Positions 50,685-64,000 of a DNA stretch of 64,000 nt are shown here, one piece after another. The notes beneath the pieces are model-generated. The model did not search any database. It was not told the DNA's origin and saw only the letters and a program-made list of their open reading frames with translations. The DNA is from Hypomesus transpacificus (Eukaryota > Chordata > Actinopteri > Osmeriformes > Osmeridae), in assembly GCF_021917145.1 (NCBI RefSeq), contig NC_061063.1, positions 6,453,944 through 6,517,943 on the forward strand, in the 5' to 3' direction. Position numbers and translations under genes: made by a program. Numbering within the stretch: the first letter of the stretch is position 1; every line of letters starts with the position of its first letter.

Positions 50685-52654
50685 AGGGATGGAGGACAAT
50701 AGAGACGGCTGGCTTGCTGACTGATTGGATGGTTGGTTGACCAGTTTGCTGATTAGCTGGTTGGCTGACTTGTATACTGGTTGACTGGCGGGCGAACTTG
50801 CCGGCTGAATTGCTGACTGAATCCCCCTACCCTTTTTTCCTTCAATCTATTTATGAAAAGAGGACCAAGACTGAAACTCCACTCCCTGTTTGGCAGAGGG
50901 AGGTTGTGGCGGCGTTTGTACTGTATGTGTGTCCACCACACCAGAACACGCCACCTGGCGCACGACGCAAGGATTCCTGCAAGCCATTTTTTCTCCCTGG
51001 TTTCTAGCACATCAAACGTCCTGCTGCCAGTATAGAAAGGTTCTGATCTGGCAATGTGTTCCTGTTATTTATGACGTTCAAGCTCCCCCAACTGCATTTC
51101 TCACCTCGATTCTCCCTCCCAACCACTGGCTCTGCAAATGATATGACCCACCTGACTGTCGGGACCAGATCCAACCAGGGAAACATCGCTGCAAACAAGA
51201 AGCCATATCCAGAACTACAACCCATCCTCTACCATGCACTTCCTCATCTGAACTTTTAAACTTCTCACTTTGCTTCAATAGGAGGGGTGGATTCTGTAGG
51301 ATTCTGGGTGATGATGGGTAATTGAGTTTTTTGGGTGGGTATGGGAGGGAGACGTGTCAAAGGCAGCTAAGGGAGAAACTTTTCTTTTTATGAGGGGAGG
51401 GTAAATGTTGGTAAATTAAGAAAATTACACAAATCATTTTGTACTTTCTGTGTATGTTTATTATTAATGTTATTACTGTTGTTATTATTATTGTATTACG
51501 ACATAAATGTAATATATTATGAAAGAATAACTGATGTGTGTGGTTTGTTTTATCGCACACCTCTGTATATGTAGTGTGGAGGTACATGGCCATGTGTTTG
51601 TGTTGAAGCAGACTTTATTATTACAGTGTGAACCAAACAAGTTCAAATTGTTTTAAATTGATTCCAGATGTATTCAATATGAGAGTAGTGTAAGATAAAA
51701 CCTTTAAGGACAAATATTAAAATACACATTAAAGAGAGGCTTAATTCCTTTCAAATTAAACACACATTGCTCTGAAAGTATACATTTACAGACTCATCAA
51801 CTCCTTCATTCTACACGTTCCCTCATACACACTCTCGCCCGCACACACAAAATAATAATGACTGATGGCAGTGTGCACCCCGGAGCCCGTCCACGTCCGT
51901 GTGATCAGGTGAGAGCTCCTCGTCCCCAGCCCAGCCGTGCTGGTAACCGTGTCACCGCGCCACTCTTTTCCTGGGAGACCACCATGACCCTAGAGCACAG
52001 CAAACACCCTCCCCATCTGCTACAGTTACACCATCTTCGCTTCTCTACACCTCACCTGCCTCTCCCCTCCTTTCCTCCCCCCTCCCTCCATCTCCCTGTG
52101 ACCTGCCCCCCCCCCCCCCCCCCCCCCCATGTATCTCACACTCTGTAGGATTGTTCTCCATCGCTCCCTGTGCCTTCAGGCAAACATATGCTATTCTTCC
52201 CGTCAGATTCTGGAGTGTTTGGGAGAGGAGGGATTGTTTAATGTTTATTAATCACCTGTCTGTGGTTGAGAGAGGGAGACAGACTGAGACACACATATGG
52301 GTTGATGTTGCTATCCCAGCTTTACTGTCATACAGAGAAATGATAAGTGATAAATGTTATGACTACAGGCTAATTAGCCTGACTTAATTCTGACAAAATG
52401 TCAGATAGGAATAGGTTGAGAACAAGATTTACAAGAGCAATATAGATTTTTTATATATCTATTTATCTCCATCTTTATTCTTTTCTCACACAGACCGACA
52501 AAACAGACAGGCTTCAATGCTAACTGAAATTAAAACGCAATGCGTGATGAAATGGCTTTGTGCATGTGCACGCATACACGCAATATACAGCCAGAAGGCT
52601 GTTCTGTTTTTGGGAGAGGACAGAGAGAAAGCATCAGAGGACAAAGACATATGT
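50685..52654. other. tfap2e 3' region and intergenic space before psmb2
   Basis: The first kilobase is probably the tfap2e 3' UTR. No AATAAA was found near the stop; ATTAAA at about 51729 is a possible signal. A (CTGG/TTGG)-like simple stretch lies around 50705-50810 and a C23 run at 52106-52128. No coding exon was recognised. Confidence 0.5.
52106..52128. repeat. Poly-C run (23)
   Basis: An uninterrupted run of 23 cytosines in the tfap2e-psmb2 intergenic space. Confidence 0.95.
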
Positions 52655-52670
52655 CAACAGTGTATCATGT

Positions 52671-52743
52671 TTTATTGGAACATAAAGACGGGGAGTCTAC
52701 GGTACAAAAAAAAGGCGGGGTGTTGAGGGAGAGCGGCGTGCGG
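52671..52743 (-). other. psmb2 3' untranslated region and poly(A) signal
   Basis: On the minus strand AATAAA lies at 52676-52671, 68 bases beyond the stop codon, giving a very short 3' UTR of under 100 bases. Confidence 0.7.
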
Positions 52744-58149
<5,406 letters not shown>

Positions 58150-58320
58150 TATGTATGGTGTATTTAAGTACAAATTTTCAGTTTTTGTCGACTGTCAATT
58201 CACCACCGCTCGTTCAGTCAGATTACACAGCAAAAGTTTAGAGTAAGCGTCGCAGGATGTTGACGTCAAAGTATGTGAGGCTCTTTTCCTTCCCATGTGA
58301 TTAGGGTGAACAGCAGCAAG
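58150..58320 (-). promoter_or_regulatory. psmb2 promoter with CRE
   Basis: The perfect palindrome TGACGTCA lies at 58261-58268, 112 bases upstream of the ATG, a typical distance for CREB/ATF control of a TATA-less housekeeping promoter. No TATA box was seen. Confidence 0.55.
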
Positions 58321-59033
58321 CTAAACCAGAGCACAGTTTGTAATGTATTTTCCTTAACATTAATAGTGAGACCTAATGAGAAGATTTTCATATCTCATGA
58401 AAAGGGACACACAAACAGACCCCCTACCCCTATATAGAATTACAGGAAAGAGCAGGAAAACAGTTAGGTAGATATAAGCAGTATTAATGCAGCGTGATGC
58501 AGTGGGAGCTATGGTGTCCTAATCTCCTAATGAGGTCAAACTCTTTCAGACAAATAAACTATTTGTCATATGTGTTTTTGTGTACAGGGTAACAGTGTAA
58601 TAAAAATACCACATACAGTCCCTGTAGTGTTCTAGTTTTGACTTGCACCTTGTATACAATTTACAATATTTGAAGTTCAGTGCCTGACTATGGCAGCCAA
58701 GTTAGGGTAGACTTGTTTATTTTGAACAAGTTATTCATGTCAACTTGTCACAGGGAGTGAAAATCACAGCTGAATAACAGTAAAACAGAGAAGTGCTTTT
58801 TAAACCAGCCGCAGTGAAACTGGGTGCTGAAGTTATTGATTTACAATTCTGATGTGTGTTGGCTTTTGCTTTGGTGTTGGCAGCAGGGGTAGCATTGAAA
58901 GCTGGATATTCCACTCTCATTTTCATATTTCCTCTCTCTCTCCCCCCCCCCCCCCACCCCCTCCACCCCCCATTTTACTCTCGGCAGTTGTCGCTGGTTC
59001 AGCTTGACTGCTTCGTTAGGGCTCATCATTTGC

Positions 59034-59165
59034 ATTCAGATTAATTATCTAATTACAGACAAATGTCCGGCGGCCAGCCCACACTCCGGCTCGTCAGCTC
59101 TCAGCCTGTAATTATTTTAATCATTTACTTTCATCTGGAGCGTTGCTGCCATACTCCTGTGTTTA
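59034..59165. promoter_or_regulatory. Candidate conserved noncoding element
   Basis: A stretch of unrepetitive DNA with paired TAATTA-type homeodomain words (attaattatctaattacag and gtaattattttaatc) lies on either side of a CG-containing core (tccggcggccagcc). It is set between pyrimidine-rich simple sequence on both sides. This is the look of vertebrate developmental enhancers. Only comparison with other fish can show conservation. Confidence 0.35.
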
Positions 59166-59279
59166 GAGGCCATTCTTAATTACCCTGCCAAGACACTCTT
59201 CTCCTCTTTTCATGAGAGAAAAGGAGGGAGAGGGGAGGGAGAAATGGAAAGATGCAAGGAGAGAGTGCAGGGTGAATGT

Positions 59280-59447
<168 letters not shown>

Positions 59448-61979
59448 TAGAGAGAGGGAGAGAGAGGGAGAGAGATAGAAAAAGAGAGAAAGAGCCCAAT
59501 GGGGACATGATCCAGGAGCCCTGACAGCATGGGAAGGTCCCTGCTCTGCTTCCTCCTCCCTCTCTCTCACTCTTTCTCCCCCTCCTCTCTCTTTCTCTGC
59601 ACAACCCCCCCTCCAACCAACTTCCTCCCCTCCTCTCTCGCTCCCCCTGCCCCACCCCACCCCTCACCCCCCATATACTTCCTCCCTTTTCCCTTTATCA
59701 CAAGCACACACAGGAATCGCCCCTGGGCTTCAGTGCTCTGACTGCTAATACACTCACACACATACACACACACACACTCTAACACACACGCGCAGAGGCA
59801 GACAAGAGAGCCGTACATGCACACAGTTTGTGGCACACATCATGATGCGCACATCGTTCCACTATCCGCCTGGAAAATCTATACACCTCATTCTCTCTGT
59901 CTATCCTTTATTTAGACACCCATCAGTCTGTTACCTCTCTCTCTCTCTTTTACTCTCTCTGCCCCCCTCTCTTTCTCTCTATCTCTCTTCTTCTATCACG
60001 GTCTAGTTTCTCCCCTGCAGATGAGAGATGGGTCATCTCCCCGGTGACCATCCCATAATGATGCTCTCACTGAACCCTTAAGCCAGATACACTCTCCCTG
60101 ACTGCTCTGGTTAGAGAGAAAAGATACAAGCTATGTAATTGGGCTCTTGAATATTTAAGTTGCCTGGGATGAAAGTTTAATGGAAAGATGATTATCTACC
60201 AGTTTATCACACTATTTCATATTTCATTTGATATTCTTGTGCTACATTGTCCATTTTGGCAGCTGTAGTTACACAAATGTATGATTCAGTGTTGAAGCTG
60301 CACAAGAGGAAATGTCTGTAGCCCATTAAGATTTTTAACAGTGTCCTTTTTTACACCTCTTGTAAGGTCTTGTAAACATGTATCTTCCCAACATTCTTAC
60401 CATACGTTTCATACTAAAACCAGTTTATTCTCATGGGTATTTACATGGAGGGAGACTATTAATCCTGTTTAGCCAGAGATGGTGTGAAAAAGCAGTTGCT
60501 GTGCTATGACAGACACGTAGCACTTTAGCCAAACCCCAGTGGGACATGGGGTTGGATTTGAAGATTATGCGTGCACCCATAGCCCTAGGGGAGTGTTTTG
60601 GCGAGGGACGGTTTTAACGGTGGAGATTAGGGATCAAGGTGGTGCAGGTCATTTGTGGGCCTAGTAGAACAACGTAGTGTAAGTGACTTTCCAGCGCATT
60701 GGTAAATAAAAGCAGCTCTCGATGTTTATATTGAAAGATAAATCCAGTCAAGGATAGAAGGTTGGCCTAGGCTACAATGTTTGATACGGAAAGAGATAAT
60801 ATCTTCACAGTTCCTTTGTGAGTTTTTGGCGACATGAGTTTGAAGCGTGGTCTTTCACTGAAAAGATTGCTGTCTATGGTATTGATTTAATTATTGACAA
60901 TCGTAGACCCATTTCACGAAGCTCACACAAACCAATAGGAGCATGTGATTTCATAAGTAGATAAATGGAGTGTAGATGGAGGGAGTAGACTGATGAGGTC
61001 TGTTTAAAATAATTTGTTATATCTTGCCTTCTGCAATTTTGCTTTCCGTCTGTTTCTTAAAGAAATTTAGGGTTGGTGTCAGTGTCCGTGCTTATCGGCC
61101 TAATCCAAAATTTCACGGTGTTTGGCGAGATGGGTTGCTCCCCAGTTCGCTTTTGTTGACGGGGTGTCACCGTTTAGCGGCCCTTTTCGTTTCTGAACTG
61201 AGAACGTCGGGGAAACCTGGGCACGAGAGACCACTTCATCCCAAGAGGGTAAAAAAGAGCAAGTTAAATGGAACTGACAATCTCTGAAAAAATTCCTGCC
61301 GGCAGCTGCGCGCATTCGACATAGTCAGCTCCTACGGTCGCCGGCCTCGCGACCCCCGTGCCTGGCACACGCACCTGCCGCTCCCAGCCGCGCTTTCACC
61401 GACAGCGAGATAATCCATGGGCGTGTCGCGAACTGGCTGCTCTCAATGTGCTCTTGAGAAAACCCCTTATGCGTGAAAAAGCCCCTATTCTCTTTCTATT
61501 GTCCAACACAGTTTTATGGGACAATATTGGGCATTATGAGGTTTCGGGATTTACATGGGACTCTATTGAAGGGTATAATCCTTTCAAGCAGAGAACGAAT
61601 AAAAGTTTTAACCCGCTGTTTTCATATTTATTAGCTGGTTAAAGCAGCCGAGGCAGCTGAACCCTATACCCACCAACAGCTTGGACGCCCACATTCAGCA
61701 ACTCCCATCGGATTGACTCCAACTAGACAGCAGTTTTACAAGTGATTTAGGTCCTCAAGAGGCAACTTTATTAAATTACTGGTTGAGTTTACCACAGTTT
61801 AGTTACAGTTTTATTGATCATTGGTCAAATCGGTCTACAAGTTATCCCTGCAATAAGATGGTGATGGTGTAATTTAAATGAAGTGCAGGTAACAATTTAG
61901 TCTTCTTGAGTTAGAAAACATAATTCCGTGCAACTGTTTTCACATGCAAATTGATTGACAAAATACGTCTTAATTTGTT

Positions 61980-62092
61980 ATCTATCTACCTATCTGTCTA
62001 CTATCTATCTATCTGTCTATCTGCCTATCTGTCTATCTGTCTATCTGTCTATCTGTCTATCTGTCTATCGTCTATCTGTCTGTCTGTCTATT
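61980..62092. repeat. (TCTA/TCTG)n tetranucleotide microsatellite
   Basis: Roughly 27 tetranucleotides alternate between CTAT and CTGT units. Confidence 0.9.
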
Positions 62093-62510
62093 TTTTCCTA
62101 TACTGTATGTTTTCACTTTTTCTCTGGCGACAGGTCTTTCTATCCAGTTCATCATACACAGGCCGCAGGCCGCAACCCCCCTCCCTCCCTCCCCTGAATC
62201 CCCCACCACCCCCTTTCTGTCAAAGCTGATTGTTTCCACGCCAACAGAGTGCTGGGGGCTAGTGCACTGTCACACTACATCAGGCAGAGGGAAGAAAGGG
62301 AGAGAAAGAAGAGAGGGGAGAGAGAGAGTCTGCTCTTCGGACTCATCACACAGAACTGGGGTACATGTCCTACCAGCAAAACAGTGAATACAGCAGCTAC
62401 TTAGTTGGTCTGTGCAAACGAAAGCCCCCTCGCGTTCCAAATATGCAATTGCAGGCCCATAGAGTTTCATGAAAAGCGACCGAAAACGTCATTGTTGACT
62501 GATGGAGTGT

Positions 62511-62523
62511 CGCCCTCTACTGG
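62511..62523 (-). promoter_or_regulatory. CTCF-type motif
   Basis: On the minus strand CCAGTAGAGGGCG fits the CTCF core CCASYAGRKGGCR at all 13 positions. The GTGTCGCCCTCTACTGG context is also common in dispersed fish repeats, so occupancy is uncertain. Confidence 0.35.
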
Positions 62524-63942
62524 ATTCAAACGCCTCTCATCTCTTGTAAGGCCTTCGCTGGCCCACTGTCTTTTGGCAACGTCATTAACCATGTTTTACT
62601 GTAACATGTGGATAACCAAGCTTCAAAAACATTGTATACTATTTCATTAGTTTTTTTACTTCATAAAGGGATTTAGACCCAAATAGAAAAGCTAAAATAA
62701 ATATAGGATTTTAATGCACAGGAAACAATGTGCACATTAAAGTCTTGCTTTATGCTTGAGGTGGGTATATAACTTCGGCCTACTTTTGTAACACCAAGCG
62801 CCTATAATTTTTTGTCTATTGTTGGTTACTAATGAGCAGGTATCGCGAATATCACTGGGTCACAGACCGTGCCACTTGGCACCGAATTGGGCGCCACAAG
62901 GCCCAGCTGTGCACACCTCTCTTCCCCTCCCGCCTCGCCCGTGCTAATTTGGGGAAAGGTCGCCTGTAACTCATTTACAAACCTTCTCTTAGCTCGCATA
63001 ACCGACTGCATTAGCAACTCTGCTCGAGGAGAGAGACAGTGGCGCGTCCCGCAGCCCTCCCGTATGCGCGTCTCCCCGGGCTCGGTGCTCTTTCAACGTT
63101 ACCGCTGTTCGCGCCCAGCAGGGTCCCCGTCACACTCTGCCTCGTGCCCCGCCGTGCTGGTGCGCCTATTATACAGTGTTGCTGAGACGAAGTGATGTGT
63201 TCTAACGAGAGAGAGAAAGAGTATATGGAATTGAGATTGTGTTTTTCCGTGAATAGACCAAGGCATTGGCCTACTAAAGGCCTATGTAACAATGACAAAA
63301 ACAGAAAGTTAATTGAAGCGTAAAATTTGAGTTTTCAAAACTAATTCCTTTATAAGTTACTTTTAATTTTTGCTACCGTTTTATGATTCATGGTGTGCAA
63401 CCTCCATAATTACATCTTGGCGATTTTCAATTCAGAAAGACGATTTGGTTCTTTCAATGTCTGCCTTTTATGGAAACATTTTTTGGAAACGGTTACCACA
63501 CGGTTCTACAGCAAGGACAATAATAACAGTGTTATCCCACCCGCTTCCTCACATGAAGCCCCACATACATCCAGCTAACGCCAATAAACAACAGATCAAT
63601 ATGTTAATTTTCTCACACTTTTACTGTCATGCCTGCGTCCAAAAGGGACGATAAGCTTAGAACATAAGCCTGCGTTTATGGAGTTCGGAGGAATAACCGA
63701 GGATTATCCTAAACTTGCCCCGGGGTTTGGCGCTATTGCGCGATTGGACCGGCGGCTGCTCACCGGGCCGGATGGGACTGCGCGGGCCCCGGGGCGCAAA
63801 CTGACAAATTCCCCCGGGGACCTGGACCCTGCAGGACCAGCTCAACTCAGACTGCAGATTAGGGTGGCAAAGGCTGGTATCTCACACATACACACACACA
63901 TGCAGGCGCAGGCACGCACCCACACACACACACACACACGCA

Positions 63943-63944
63943 CC

Positions 63945-63961
<17 letters not shown>
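63943..63961. repeat. Poly-C run (19) within CA repeats
   Basis: Nineteen cytosines are embedded between two (CA)n blocks at the right edge of the window. Confidence 0.9.
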
Positions 63962-63975
<14 letters not shown>

Positions 63976-64000
63976 ACACATGGACGTTCTCTTTCGGCCC

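Noticed and set aside
62869-63195. 108-codon open frame in a GC-rich patch
   Set aside because: Stop-poor because of high GC; no recognisable domain, overlapped by an antisense frame of similar quality.

Overview
The window is vertebrate nuclear DNA, almost certainly from a teleost fish. The genes are split by many GT-AG introns. A Tc1/mariner transposon with DD34E chemistry, a small hAT-type element with an 8-bp target duplication and many CA, GA and GGGA microsatellites are typical of fish genomes. No bacterial, viral or CRISPR sequence was seen.

Six protein-coding genes can be assembled exon by exon, and each joined reading frame is an exact multiple of three. From left to right they are: slc17a5-like (sialin, minus, 5220-8781, 517 aa); ppt1 (palmitoyl-protein thioesterase 1, plus, 10211-12703, 308 aa); cap1 (adenylyl cyclase-associated protein 1, minus, 14557-20940, 468 aa); kiaa0319l (PKD-domain membrane protein, minus, 26125-34551, 972 aa); ncdn (neurochondrin, plus, 38474-41400, 835 aa); tfap2e (AP-2 epsilon, plus, 43288-50684, 424 aa); and psmb2 (proteasome beta-4, minus, 52744-58149, 199 aa). 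That makes seven loci in all if the sialin-like gene is counted separately from its well-known ortholog.

The gene order kiaa0319l-ncdn-tfap2e-psmb2 is the same as on human 1p34.3, and ppt1 next to cap1 matches human 1p34.2, so this is an old conserved block. The sialin-like gene is the outsider, since human SLC17A5 lies on chromosome 6. It sits head to head with ppt1. Both encode lysosomal proteins, and the 1.4-kb interval between them carries two MiT/TFE-type E-boxes. ppt1/cap1 and tfap2e/psmb2 are tail-to-tail pairs; kiaa0319l/ncdn is a head-to-head pair.

The left end (1-5200) and right end (58.2-64 kb) hold no recognisable coding exons. The left end has a TATA box and splice donor that look like the first exon of a gene leaving the window. 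The right end has a candidate conserved noncoding element and GC-rich patches. I did not find a wholly new biological system. The most interesting points are the shared lysosomal promoter, a second AP-2 type first exon for tfap2e, a replaced histidine in the sialin-like transporter, and an unexplained coding-like fragment at 25.1 kb.
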